Shown here in pieces: positions 1 through 8,210 of a DNA stretch of 33,411 bases. A program made the position numbers and the translations under genes. Numbering within the stretch: position 1 is the first letter of the stretch; each line of letters starts with the position of its first letter. Origin of the DNA: JAYRWN01 sp041917975 (GTDB taxonomy: Bacteria; Bacteroidota; Bacteroidia; Chitinophagales; Saprospiraceae); assembly GCA_041917975.1 (NCBI GenBank), contig JAYRWN010000177.1:1-33411 (forward strand), in the 5' to 3' direction. Under the pieces are notes generated by a model. The model was not told the origin of the DNA, searched no databases, and saw only the letters and a list, made by a program, of their open reading frames with translations.

Positions 1-1
1 A

Positions 2-2143
2 TTAGCCAGTTTCAACCCAAATTTTAAAACTTTTAAGGGAGGAAAATACGACTGGCTAGGCTGGGACGATGGTTCTCGAGCTATACCAGATTTTCTGACT
101 ACCGCAGAACAACGTCAACCTTTAACCACCAGCGCCTATTTTAATGCACGAGATCCAAAATCCTCCAATGACCAAATCAGAAATGTTTTTCATCGTGCGG
201 CACAATCGCTAAGTAATGATTTTACCCCGGGCACCATGACTCCGACCGGTGATTTGGGTGTATCATTCAATATTGGCAACAATTTCACTGTTTTTAAAAA
301 GCTGGTAGGAATTAATTTTGGTACAAATTATAATCGCAGTTATAATTATTATGATCAGGGACTGGTAGCTACCTGGAACAATAACACTTCTTCCGAATTG
401 TTTGACTACCAAAAATTTGATAATGACAGTTACAGTGGTCAAAATGTTCAATTCAGTGCGATAGGTAGTTTAGCAATGCGACTGAATAATTATAATAATA
501 TAGAAGGGACAGTTATTTTTAATACGGATACAGAAATAGGCGCCCGTACGCAGTCCGGTCGGTATATTGGACAATTGTCAAATTCAGGTAGCATATTTAA
601 TGTAAATTATTCGGAATTTATTCAACGTCAAAATCAATTGTTTACCATTCAAGGCAAACATGTAGTGCCAAAATGGAATGAAATCCAAATTGATTGGAAT
701 TACGCCTTTAATAATTCCTTGCAATCAGAACCGGATACGCGGTATTTCGCATATGGATATACTCCACCTGAAGCTGGTGAAGAGGAATATTTTATTAATG
801 ATTCAGAATTTGACTTCCCCTTTCATTTTTTCAGAAACCTGAAAGATCGTCAACAATCTTTTCAACTGGATTTGACTATACCCCTGGGAATCAGTAAAGA
901 AAATAAACTTAAGCTGGGAGGTTTTGGCAGTATTACCAATCGTGATTTTTCTGAAATCATCTTTCAGATGAGCGATCGCGGAATACCATCTTCGCTCAGG
1001 GTTAATAATTTTCAAGGGGATTGGAACAATTTCTTTAACCAAAATAATTTTGGAATTATCGATACTAACTATTCAGAGAATGGTGGCTTGCGCAATTACA
1101 GTACTGGTTACTTTTATACCAGCCAATTAAACCCCAGAGCGTTTTATACCGGAAACCAAAACATTTTTGCCGGTTACGCCATGACCACATATAATATATT
1201 ACCTACTCTAAAATTTGTAGGCGGTGTCCGAGTTGAAAGTACCGATATGGAAGTGGTTAGCCAGGATACAAACATTAAGCCGGGGATTATCTCCCAAACC
1301 GACTTGCTCCCATCCCTAAATCTCATCTACGATCTAACCAGTATATCTAAAATTCGCTTTGCCGCTTCAAAAACATTAGCCAGACCAAATCTGCGAGAGT
1401 TAGCGCCTTTCGAACAGTTTGATAATAAACGCAGCGCTTTTAATGTAGGCAACCCTGATTTGAAGCGCACACTCATCCAAAACTATGACCTGCGTTATGA
1501 AATTTATCCAAAACCCGGTGAATTACTGGCGGCAAGTATTTATTATAAAAATTTTGACCAACCAATTGTCAGATCATTCAACACCACAGCCACCATTCCT
1601 GAACTAAAGTTTGTCAATGTAGACCATGCCATGATCTACGGTGTAGAATTTGAGTTCAGGAAGAACCTGGGTTTCATTAACAATCGACTGGAAAACTTCA
1701 ACTTCAGCACCAATGTAAGTTTAATTAAATCCGAAGTAGATGTCCCGGAGAATGAATTAAAAAATGCCCAAGTCATTGACCCGGAATACAACATCACTTC
1801 ACGTCCTTTCCAGGGTCAATCTCCTTATCTGTTGAATTTTTTATTGAGTTATAATGACTTTGAACGGGGCTGGGATGCATCCATGTCCTACAACGTTTTT
1901 GGAGACCGCCTCTATCTGGTTGGTCAATTTGCAGCACCAGATGTTTACGAAAAATCCGTACCTGCTTTGACGGCCAAGATAAGTAAACGAATAAACAATA
2001 TGTTTTCTGTATACCTGACCGGTAAGAATCTTTTAAACCCAAACATAGTTAAAGTTCAAGAATATAAAGGTAAGATATATATAAATGAACAATATAGCAG
2101 AGGTTATCAGTTTAATTTTGGCATAAGTTACCTGGTCAAATAA
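2..2143 (+). CDS. TonB-dependent receptor, C-terminal part (5' truncated by window edge)
   Basis: Outer-membrane beta-barrel receptor that would import a large ligand using energy from TonB. The reading frame is open from base 2, well upstream of the first ATG at 236, so this is the 3' part of a longer gene and that internal ATG is not the start. The visible part has a plug-to-barrel segment near the beginning (WLGWDDGSRAIPDFL), then about 600 residues of alternating amphipathic strands rich in Asn, Tyr and Phe. Late in the barrel are typical receptor phrases such as KIRFAASKTLARPNLRELAP and the terminal strand YQFNFGISYLVK. The last residue is Lys, not the usual aromatic. The ligand cannot be told; no SusD-like partner follows, which argues weakly against a glycan-uptake pair. 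A strong terminator lies 25 bases after the stop, so this gene ends its transcript. Family call is confident; specificity is unknown. Confidence 0.9.
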   Translation, partial: LASFNPNFKTFKGGKYDWLGWDDGSRAIPDFLTTAEQRQPLTTSAYFNARDPKSSNDQIRNVFHRAAQSLSNDFTPGTMTPTGDLGVSFNIGNNFTVFKKLVGINFGTNYNRSYNYYDQGLVATWNNNTSSELFDYQKFDNDSYSGQNVQFSAIGSLAMRLNNYNNIEGTVIFNTDTEIGARTQSGRYIGQLSNSGSIFNVNYSEFIQRQNQLFTIQGKHVVPKWNEIQIDWNYAFNNSLQSEPDTRYFAYGYTPPEAGEEEYFINDSEFDFPFHFFRNLKDRQQSFQLDLTIPLGISKENKLKLGGFGSITNRDFSEIIFQMSDRGIPSSLRVNNFQGDWNNFFNQNNFGIIDTNYSENGGLRNYSTGYFYTSQLNPRAFYTGNQNIFAGYAMTTYNILPTLKFVGGVRVESTDMEVVSQDTNIKPGIISQTDLLPSLNLIYDLTSISKIRFAASKTLARPNLRELAPFEQFDNKRSAFNVGNPDLKRTLIQNYDLRYEIYPKPGELLAASIYYKNFDQPIVRSFNTTATIPELKFVNVDHAMIYGVEFEFRKNLGFINNRLENFNFSTNVSLIKSEVDVPENELKNAQVIDPEYNITSRPFQGQSPYLLNFLLSYNDFERGWDASMSYNVFGDRLYLVGQFAAPDVYEKSVPALTAKISKRINNMFSVYLTGKNLLNPNIVKVQEYKGKIYINEQYSRGYQFNFGISYLVK

Positions 2144-2168
2144 CTATTTTTTTTCTTGCACATTTTTA

Positions 2169-2200
2169 CCCCTGAACTGGTCATCGTTCAGGGGTTTTTT
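2169..2200 (+). terminator. Rho-independent terminator after the TonB-dependent receptor
   Basis: A perfect 9-bp stem (CCCCTGAAC at 2169-2177 with GTTCAGGGG at 2186-2194), an 8-base loop, then six T followed by a further T-rich stretch. It sits directly after the receptor stop codon. It also shows that an upstream TTG at 2156 cannot be the start of the next gene. Confidence 0.93.
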
Positions 2201-2257
2201 ATTTTTTGGACTCTTGGCACATTCCTTGTGGTGATGAGTCTAACACTTCGCATTACC

Positions 2258-3340
2258 ATGACGGTCAGGCTACTCTTCGTTTTATCAGTACTTCATTGGT
2301 CTTCAAATTTATACAGTCAATCCGACTCACTGGCTAAACGGATCGACAGGATAATTTCTAATTTCACTGAAAGAGGATTCTCCGGCAGTATCACCATTGA
2401 TCATAATGATCAAACTATTCTTAAAAAAGGATATGGGTACGGTAATTACGAACAGGAAGTACCTTTTCACGTTGACATGGTATTTAGTATTGGTACTTTA
2501 AGTGAGCAGTTTAACGCTACGCTAGTTCTTCAACAGGTGGAAAAAGGCACCTTAGCATTGACCGATACACTTAAGAACATCTTTCCACGAAAAAATATTC
2601 CTGATGACAAAAAGAACATAACCATACATCAATTACTAACCCACACTGCAGGGTTACCTGATTTTGTAAACAAAGACACCGATTATGAAAAAATTCAGCG
2701 GGAAAAAATGTTGGATCAGATATTAGATGCTAAAATGTTGTACAAACCAGGGACTCGATTTTCATATTCCAATGCAGGCTACACCCTCCTGGCAATCATT
2801 TTAGAAGAAATCAGTCATCGCTCATACCTGGAGATGTTAAGAGAGTTAATGAAATCCGCAGGGATGTCCTCAAGTGGCATAACCGGTGACAAAAAATGGT
2901 CAGAAAACATGGTCGCCAAAGGGTATGGATTTCTAAAAAAAGGCAGTAATACGGTTTTAGATTGGCCAGCACCTTTATATAATCTAATCGGGACGGGGGA
3001 AATAATTTCCAACACCAATGATTTAATGCTTTGGTTGAAATCCTATACGGATCAAAGGGTTGTGGCGGCCAATACTTTTGAGTTGATGACTAAGCAACAT
3101 GCTTTGGATAAAACACAACGTTTTATCCATTATGGTTACGGGTGGAAAATGCGTAACCAGGATAATTTAAAACTCATATTTTACAGTGGAGGTGGCGAAT
3201 ACGGCCAATTAGCCAGTGTCAGAATTTATCCAGATCTCAACATTAGAATGGTCATACTCAGTAATACCTTCCAAAATGTCAACCCACTGGCTTCAACGAT
3301 GATCGGGCAAATCGAAAAATTGTTTTTGACACAAATGTAA
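2258..3340 (+). CDS. Serine hydrolase (class C beta-lactamase-like) fold protein, catalytic motifs degenerate
   Basis: Belongs by overall sequence to the beta-lactamase/D-alanyl-D-alanine carboxypeptidase-like serine hydrolases: it has the family phrases HQLLTHTAGLPDF and YSNAGYTLLA, and a signal peptide (MTVRLLFVLSVL...YSQ), so it acts in the periplasm or outside the cell. The catalytic Ser-x-x-Lys motif, expected in the phrase IGSVSKQFTA, reads IGTLSEQFNA here (Thr80 and Glu83), so both nucleophile and general base appear replaced. The Tyr-x-Asn motif is kept (Tyr170-Ser-Asn172). The late His-x-Gly motif is replaced by YSGGG (about residues 309-313). It may therefore be a binding protein or pseudoenzyme. 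I chose ATG 2258 because it gives a clean signal peptide; ATG 2234 in the same frame adds eight residues and is nearly as good. Length 360 aa is normal for the fold. Confidence 0.8.
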   Translation: MTVRLLFVLSVLHWSSNLYSQSDSLAKRIDRIISNFTERGFSGSITIDHNDQTILKKGYGYGNYEQEVPFHVDMVFSIGTLSEQFNATLVLQQVEKGTLALTDTLKNIFPRKNIPDDKKNITIHQLLTHTAGLPDFVNKDTDYEKIQREKMLDQILDAKMLYKPGTRFSYSNAGYTLLAIILEEISHRSYLEMLRELMKSAGMSSSGITGDKKWSENMVAKGYGFLKKGSNTVLDWPAPLYNLIGTGEIISNTNDLMLWLKSYTDQRVVAANTFELMTKQHALDKTQRFIHYGYGWKMRNQDNLKLIFYSGGGEYGQLASVRIYPDLNIRMVILSNTFQNVNPLASTMIGQIEKLFLTQM

Positions 3341-3355
3341 AAGGCAGTTAACTAT

Positions 3356-3400
3356 CCTGAGATAAAATTGTTTTAGGTTTAATCTTTTTTTGATCTCAGG
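3356..3400. repeat. Inverted repeat immediately upstream of the copper ATPase start
   Basis: CCTGAGAT (3356-3363) is matched perfectly by ATCTCAGG (3393-3400), which ends one base before the ATG at 3402. Allowing one bulged G the stem extends by four A-T pairs. Between the arms is TAGGTTTA (3374-3381), one base off the Bacteroidota -7 consensus TANNTTTG. It could be a two-site operator around a promoter, an mRNA hairpin masking the start codon, or the end of the upstream transcript. Confidence 0.6.
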
Positions 3401-3401
3401 T

Positions 3402-5519
3402 ATGGAGCAAAATGCATTAGTAGAATGGCAGGTGGAAGGCATGACCTGCACCGGTTGTGCTAATACAGTTAAAATTTTCCTGGAGTCCCACGGTCTAAAA
3501 AACGTGCAGGTAAACTATAGTACAAAAGAAGTTATATTCGCCCAACCTGATGGTAAATTAGATATTCAGGAAATAAGCCAAGGCCTGAAAGGACTTGGCT
3601 ATCATTTAGTTTTAGAAAATGAACCAGAGCCTTTTTGGACCTTAAAAAGGAAAACAATATTTTCATTAATATTCACTTTACCTCTGCTCATTTTACACCT
3701 GCTGCCCTTCCTGGGCATTAAGTTACCCTCTACGGTGGAGGATGGCCTCATTCCATTTTTAATATGTCTGCCGGTATTTATTTTGGGATTTCTACATTTT
3801 GGCCAAACGGCATGGACAGCACTGCGATTGGGTACCTTCCACATGGATGCCTTAATCTTTATAGGAGGTACTTCCGCATTCGTCTACAGTTGCGTAGGGG
3901 TTTGGACTGCTGATCATAACCTCATATTTTTTGAAACTTGTGCCAGCATCTTTACTCTTGTCTTTATCGGAAATTGGATAGAATCCCGATCAGTGGAAAA
4001 AACCACTCACGCGATCAACGACCTTTCTGCTCTCCAAGTTGAAAAAGCAAAAATGGTGATGGGAGACAGCAATTTTATTTGGGTGGATCGCCATGAATTG
4101 CGGGTTGGTGATTTTTTACAAATTAATGAAGGTGACCCGGTCCCTACCGATGGTTTGGTGATTAAGGGTCAAGCTTATGTTGACGAATCCATGATCAGTG
4201 GAGAGAGCCATTTGGTCCATAAAACTATTGGAGACTCCGTTGTGGGAGCAACCATTTGCCGAACCGGCCACTTTCAGCTTAAAGTCACGGCAGTTGGGAA
4301 ATCCACCGTATTAAGCCGTATTGTAGACTTGGTTAAAAACGCCCAATTAGATAAACCGCCAATCCAGCGCTTGGCTGATCAGATCAGCGGGATATTTGTC
4401 CCAACTATTTTAATATTTGCTTTGCTTACTCTCGGCATTAACTATTATCTATTTAATGTTGCATTTAGTCAGTCCCTATTACGCGCCATAGCTGTATTAG
4501 TCATTTCGTGCCCTTGTGCAATGGGATTGGCCACGCCCACCGCCATCATGGTTGGTGTAGGACGACTGGCCAAACAGGGTGTGCTGATCAAAGGCGGTCG
4601 AACCTTGGAGGACTTTGGGCGCATCAAGGCCATCGTATTTGACAAGACCGGAACTTTAACCTCTGCAGAAGCCCGAGTGGAATCCATTGAGTATTCTTCA
4701 ATGTATTCAGCTGGACAAATAAACGATCTAATCAAACAATTAGAGCATATTTCATCACACCCTTTAGCGCATACTCTTACGGTGTATGTTCAAAATCAAC
4801 CCCAGGAATCCTGGCCCAACAATCTTCTTGACAAAAGGGAAATAAAAGGTAAAGGTATCTTGGCATCCGATGACCTTGGCAATGCCTATGGCTTAGGTTC
4901 TTCGGCTTTGTTAAAACACCCAAGTGAACCTGGTACTCATGTCTTCTTATCCATGAATGATACTATTCTGGCCAAGATATTTTTTACGGAGACCCTTAAG
5001 CATGATGCTCAGAGGTCGATTCAATACTTTAATGATTTGGGCATCAAAACCGTATTGCTATCGGGTGATCACCCTGAGAAAGTGTCTAAAGTTCAAAATA
5101 AACTGCTCTTGCAGGAAGCTAAAGCTTCCCAAAGCCCGGAAGATAAGCTGCGGCATTTGGATCAATTGCAACAAAATCAAACGGTAGCCATGGTGGGCGA
5201 CGGGATAAATGATGCTCCCGCGTTACAAAAAGCTTCAGTTGGTATTGCTTTGAATGATGCAAGTAAAATAGCCATGCAATCCGCCAAAATTATTATTCTT
5301 GAAAAAAACCTGGGTAAACTGGTTTGGGGGCATCAAATAAGTCGGCTTACCTTGACCACCATTAAAGAAAATTTATTTTGGGCTTTTGGTTATAACCTAG
5401 TGGCCATTCCCATTGCTGCTTTGGGTTTTTTAAACCCGATGTGGGGGGCTGCATTTATGGCATTTAGTGATTTAGTAGTCATAGGCAACTCTCTGCGTTT
5501 AAGACATCGAAAGGTGTAG
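3402..5519 (+). CDS. copA: P1B-type heavy-metal ATPase, copper-type (CopA-like)
   Basis: Integral inner-membrane pump that exports monovalent copper (possibly silver) from the cytoplasm using ATP. Layout of the 705-residue protein: one N-terminal HMA metal-binding domain with GMTCTGC (Cys16, Cys19); paired transmembrane helices at about 75-200; actuator domain with ISGES in place of TGES; membrane helix with the Cys370-Pro-Cys372 motif that defines the copper/silver subgroup; phosphorylation site DKTGT (Asp414); SSHPLA, the nucleotide-binding HP motif; and the GDGIND hinge (Asp600, Asp604); then two C-terminal helices. ATG 3402 is preferred over an in-frame TTG at 3390, which lies inside the inverted repeat. 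Only one HMA domain is present, as is common for this length. No CsoR, CueR or CopZ gene is adjacent, so regulation by copper is not shown. Confidence 0.92.
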   Translation: MEQNALVEWQVEGMTCTGCANTVKIFLESHGLKNVQVNYSTKEVIFAQPDGKLDIQEISQGLKGLGYHLVLENEPEPFWTLKRKTIFSLIFTLPLLILHLLPFLGIKLPSTVEDGLIPFLICLPVFILGFLHFGQTAWTALRLGTFHMDALIFIGGTSAFVYSCVGVWTADHNLIFFETCASIFTLVFIGNWIESRSVEKTTHAINDLSALQVEKAKMVMGDSNFIWVDRHELRVGDFLQINEGDPVPTDGLVIKGQAYVDESMISGESHLVHKTIGDSVVGATICRTGHFQLKVTAVGKSTVLSRIVDLVKNAQLDKPPIQRLADQISGIFVPTILIFALLTLGINYYLFNVAFSQSLLRAIAVLVISCPCAMGLATPTAIMVGVGRLAKQGVLIKGGRTLEDFGRIKAIVFDKTGTLTSAEARVESIEYSSMYSAGQINDLIKQLEHISSHPLAHTLTVYVQNQPQESWPNNLLDKREIKGKGILASDDLGNAYGLGSSALLKHPSEPGTHVFLSMNDTILAKIFFTETLKHDAQRSIQYFNDLGIKTVLLSGDHPEKVSKVQNKLLLQEAKASQSPEDKLRHLDQLQQNQTVAMVGDGINDAPALQKASVGIALNDASKIAMQSAKIIILEKNLGKLVWGHQISRLTLTTIKENLFWAFGYNLVAIPIAALGFLNPMWGAAFMAFSDLVVIGNSLRLRHRKV

Positions 5520-5570
5520 CTCTATACTGATTTTCAGTTGAATTCGGAAGGTATTTTACTTAGAGACCAG

Positions 5571-5601
5571 TTTGTATATATGTAATAATGATTTACATTT
5601 G
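5571..5601 (+). promoter_or_regulatory. Bacteroidota sigma-ABfr-type promoter for tRNA-Ser
   Basis: TTTG at 5571-5574 (-33), 19 bases, then TACATTTG at 5594-5601 (-7, matching TANNTTTG exactly). Transcription would begin around 5607, about 17 bases before the tRNA. This is the cleanest promoter in the window. Confidence 0.85.
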
Positions 5602-5623
5602 CAGCGCATTACCGCCAACTTCC

Positions 5624-5711
5624 GGAGGAGTGGTAGAGCGGTTGATTGCACCGGTCTTGAAAACCGGCAAAGGTGATGAGCCTTTCGGGGGTTCGAATCC
5701 CTCCTCCTCCG
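5624..5711 (+). tRNA. tRNA-Ser (anticodon UGA)
   Basis: An 88-base class II tRNA. The acceptor stem GGAGGAG (5624-5630) pairs with CTCCTCC (5704-5710), with discriminator G at 5711. The anticodon arm is CCGGT-CTTGAAA-ACCGG with anticodon TGA at 5658-5660, which reads UCN serine codons. A long variable arm follows, as expected for serine, and the T arm is GGGGG-TTCGAAT-CCCTC. The CCA tail is not encoded. A promoter precedes and a terminator follows, so this is a stand-alone unit. Confidence 0.97.
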
Positions 5712-5714
5712 CAG

Positions 5715-5744
5715 AGCCTGGATAAAAAATATCCGGGCTTTTTT
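5715..5744 (+). terminator. Rho-independent terminator of tRNA-Ser
   Basis: Stem AGCCTGGATA (5715-5724) with TATCCGGGCT (5730-5739): ten pairs including one wobble, a loop of five A, then six T. It starts three bases after the tRNA. Confidence 0.92.
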
Positions 5745-5891
5745 GTAAGGAGGGGCAAGAATGCGATAAAAGGAACACAAGATGAAATTCTAAAAGATAT
5801 GTTGTATTTTGCGCCCGCTTTTGGAGGAAAAAACACCAAAAACTTCTAAAAGTCATTGATTTTTAATTTATTACAGTTAGTAAATTTTAAG

Positions 5892-7544
5892 ATGAGTAAG
5901 TTTATTAATTTTAAGCACCCCTATGATATCAACCCAAAATACAAGAAAAAAGCCGCTTATTTTTGCATGGAGTTTGCCATAGACCAAGCTCTTAAGACCT
6001 ATTCTGGAGGCTTGGGCTTCCTGGCAGGATCTCACATGCGTGCTGCATTCCAATTAAAACAAAATCTAGTCGGCATCGGTGTACTCTGGAAATACGGATA
6101 CTATGACCAAATCCGAGCCGCCGACAATAATATGGATGTGCGCTTCATCGAAAAGATTTACAATTTCCTGGAGGACACCGGGATTGAATACTATATAGAA
6201 ATTCATAATCATGACATAAAAGTCAAAGTCTATTATCTTGATCCTGAGACTTTTGGTACAGCTCCTATCTTCTTTCTGACCACAGACTTACCTGAAAACG
6301 ATTACCTGGCTCAAACCACCAGTTATCGGTTATATGATGCCAATACTTCTGCCAAAATAGCCCAATACATATTACTTGGTATCGGTGGAATGCGCTTGTT
6401 GGAAATCATCGGTTTTGAAGCTGATGTTCACCACTTTAATGAAGCACATCCCCTACCAGGTGCTTTTTATCTTTATAATAAGGTACGGGATTTGGAGAAT
6501 GTCAAAAAACAATTGGTTTTTACCACCCATACCCCAGTGCCGTCAGGGAATGAGATCCATAATGTTTTACATTTGGACAGCATGAGTTATTTCAGCGGAC
6601 TCACCCTACATGAAATTAAAGAAATTACCGGCTATGAAGGCAATGAACTGAACCTGACCTTAAGTATGCTGCGCATGTCAAAACTGGCCAATGCTGTATC
6701 AGCAAAACATGGAGAAGTGTCCAGAGCCATGTGGGGAGAGCATGTCCACATATGCCCGATCATTTCATTAACCAATGCTCAGGACGAAGTGTTTTGGATG
6801 GATAAAGAAATGCGACAAGCCGTTAAAGATCAAAACATCAAAAAAATCAGAGCTCGAAAAAAAGAGTTCAAACAGGTCCTGTTAGCTGAAGTAGCTGATC
6901 AAACGGGTAAATTGTTAAATCCGGATGCTCTTACGATAGTCTGGGCCAGAAGATTTGCACCATATAAACGTGCTGAATTACTCACTCATGACCTGGAAAG
7001 GTTCAAAAGGATTATAAATAACAGCGAGAAACCGGTACAATTTATCTGGGCGGGAAAACCCTACCCCGCTGATTACGGTGCGATAGCGGTATTTAACCAT
7101 CTGATCGATTTTAGCAAGAGGCACAATAACTGTGCAGTAATGGTCGGATATGAATTAAGATTGTCCAAAGTATTGAAACAAGGTTCAGACGTATGGCTTA
7201 ACAATCCAAGGATTGGAAAAGAAGCTTCCGGCACGAGCGGAATGACCGCTGCCATGAACGGTTCAATCAACTTTTCAATTCCTGATGGCTGGGTACCAGA
7301 ATTTGCCCGTCATAATTGGAACTGTTTTTCTTCGCCTCCAGCTGATGAACATCAACCGGAACATATACAGGATGCTCATGATCTGAAGCACTTACTGGAT
7401 ATGCTGGAGTATGAAGTTATACCAAAATATTACGACGATCCGGAGGGATGGGGACAGATGATGCTTAATAGCATGACCTCTATACTTCCTTATTTTGATG
7501 CCAAAAGAATGGCCGATGAATATTACGCTAAATTGTACAAGTAA
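5892..7544 (+). CDS. Alpha-glucan phosphorylase family protein (GT35-like, short form)
   Basis: Related to glycogen/alpha-glucan phosphorylases, which release glucose-1-phosphate from alpha-1,4-glucan ends in the cytoplasm using pyridoxal phosphate. Recognisable blocks: early KKAAYFCMEFAI and YSGGLGFLAGSH, HFNEAH and TTHTPVPSGNE mid-protein, WARRFAPYKRAELL, and the late block EASGTSGMTAAMNG. At 550 residues it is the short form, well below the 800 or more of animal and E. coli enzymes. In the late block the position that holds the cofactor lysine in classical enzymes (SGTGNMKF) or mycobacterial-type ones (SGTSGMKSA) is Thr452, so activity by the standard mechanism is uncertain. ATG 5892 was chosen; an in-frame TTG at 5856 adds twelve unconvincing residues. 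Its 3' end overlaps the convergent pseudouridine synthase gene by 22 bases. No glgA, glgB or glgC neighbour is visible. Confidence 0.82.
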   Translation: MSKFINFKHPYDINPKYKKKAAYFCMEFAIDQALKTYSGGLGFLAGSHMRAAFQLKQNLVGIGVLWKYGYYDQIRAADNNMDVRFIEKIYNFLEDTGIEYYIEIHNHDIKVKVYYLDPETFGTAPIFFLTTDLPENDYLAQTTSYRLYDANTSAKIAQYILLGIGGMRLLEIIGFEADVHHFNEAHPLPGAFYLYNKVRDLENVKKQLVFTTHTPVPSGNEIHNVLHLDSMSYFSGLTLHEIKEITGYEGNELNLTLSMLRMSKLANAVSAKHGEVSRAMWGEHVHICPIISLTNAQDEVFWMDKEMRQAVKDQNIKKIRARKKEFKQVLLAEVADQTGKLLNPDALTIVWARRFAPYKRAELLTHDLERFKRIINNSEKPVQFIWAGKPYPADYGAIAVFNHLIDFSKRHNNCAVMVGYELRLSKVLKQGSDVWLNNPRIGKEASGTSGMTAAMNGSINFSIPDGWVPEFARHNWNCFSSPPADEHQPEHIQDAHDLKHLLDMLEYEVIPKYYDDPEGWGQMMLNSMTSILPYFDAKRMADEYYAKLYK

Positions 7545-8206
7545 TCGGGCAGTATAGGCCAGACTTCATCTTTAATTGGAGGACAAACAAGGGTTAATTT
7601 CTGTTTGGTTTCCGGGTCTTCAAACCCAAGCCTGTAAGCGTGGAGTGCGATGCGGTTTCCTGGCAGGGTAAGCCTGGACCCGTAAATGATATCACCCACC
7701 AAAGGTTGCCCTATTTGGCTGAATTGTGCTCTGATTTGGTGGTAACGTCCGGTTCCTAACCTGATTTCAACTAAAATAAAATTACCCACGTCCCCCAAAA
7801 CATTATAATCCAAAATACATTCCTGATAGCCTGGCAATGGATGTTGAGAAATTTCAACTTTAAACTGGCCACTAATTTTCTGCAGCCAATGAGTCAGCCG
7901 TCCCTGTCCTACCATCGGGTGTTCAGGTAGTAAACCTAAGTAGTCCTTTTGAACCAACCGTTTGGAAAATGCCAAGTTAAATGTTTTAAGCGCCCATTTC
8001 TTTTTTGCAAACAGAATGATGCCTGATGTCATCCGGTCAAGACGGTGTATAACTCCCACAAAGGGTTGTTTGGAAGTTTTATTAAGATGGTCTTCTACCC
8101 AATCTTCTAAAGAAGCCTCATAGGCATTGCTTTCTACTACTAACCCTGGAGGTTTATACATGGCCAACCAACTTGCGGTCTCATGAATAACCGCGGGAAC
8201 AGTCAT
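7523..8206 (-). CDS. RluA-family RNA pseudouridine synthase
   Basis: Isomerises specific uridines of rRNA or tRNA to pseudouridine. The signature HRLDRMTSGIILFAKKK contains the catalytic Asp of the HRLDxxTSG motif; upstream is YKPPGLVVES and downstream are KDYLGLL and RYHQIRAQFSQIGQPLVGD, all typical of the RluA/RluC/RluD group. No S4 domain is seen, so it is a short, catalytic-domain-only member of about 227 residues. I chose the ATG at 8206 (MTVPAVIHE), five bases after the stop of the radical SAM gene; ATG at 8242 in the same frame would overlap that gene by about 30 bases and is a real alternative. The two genes are probably co-transcribed. The target uridine cannot be predicted from sequence. 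Confidence 0.88.
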   Translation of the reverse strand: MTVPAVIHETASWLAMYKPPGLVVESNAYEASLEDWVEDHLNKTSKQPFVGVIHRLDRMTSGIILFAKKKWALKTFNLAFSKRLVQKDYLGLLPEHPMVGQGRLTHWLQKISGQFKVEISQHPLPGYQECILDYNVLGDVGNFILVEIRLGTGRYHQIRAQFSQIGQPLVGDIIYGSRLTLPGNRIALHAYRLGFEDPETKQKLTLVCPPIKDEVWPILPDYLYNLA

Positions 8207-8210
8207 CTCT

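Noticed and set aside
2156..2257. TTG-initiated N-terminal extension of the serine-hydrolase-like protein
   Set aside because: It starts within a few bases of, and reads straight through, a strong terminator; ATG 2258 (or 2234) gives a normal signal peptide.
3402..5519. A copper-resistance operon
   Set aside because: No chaperone, oxidase or metal regulator gene lies next to the ATPase; only the single pump gene is supported.
5556..5856. Three overlapping minus-strand frames of 74-87 codons
   Set aside because: They run across the tRNA-Ser gene and its terminator; the apparent proteins are antisense readings of tRNA.
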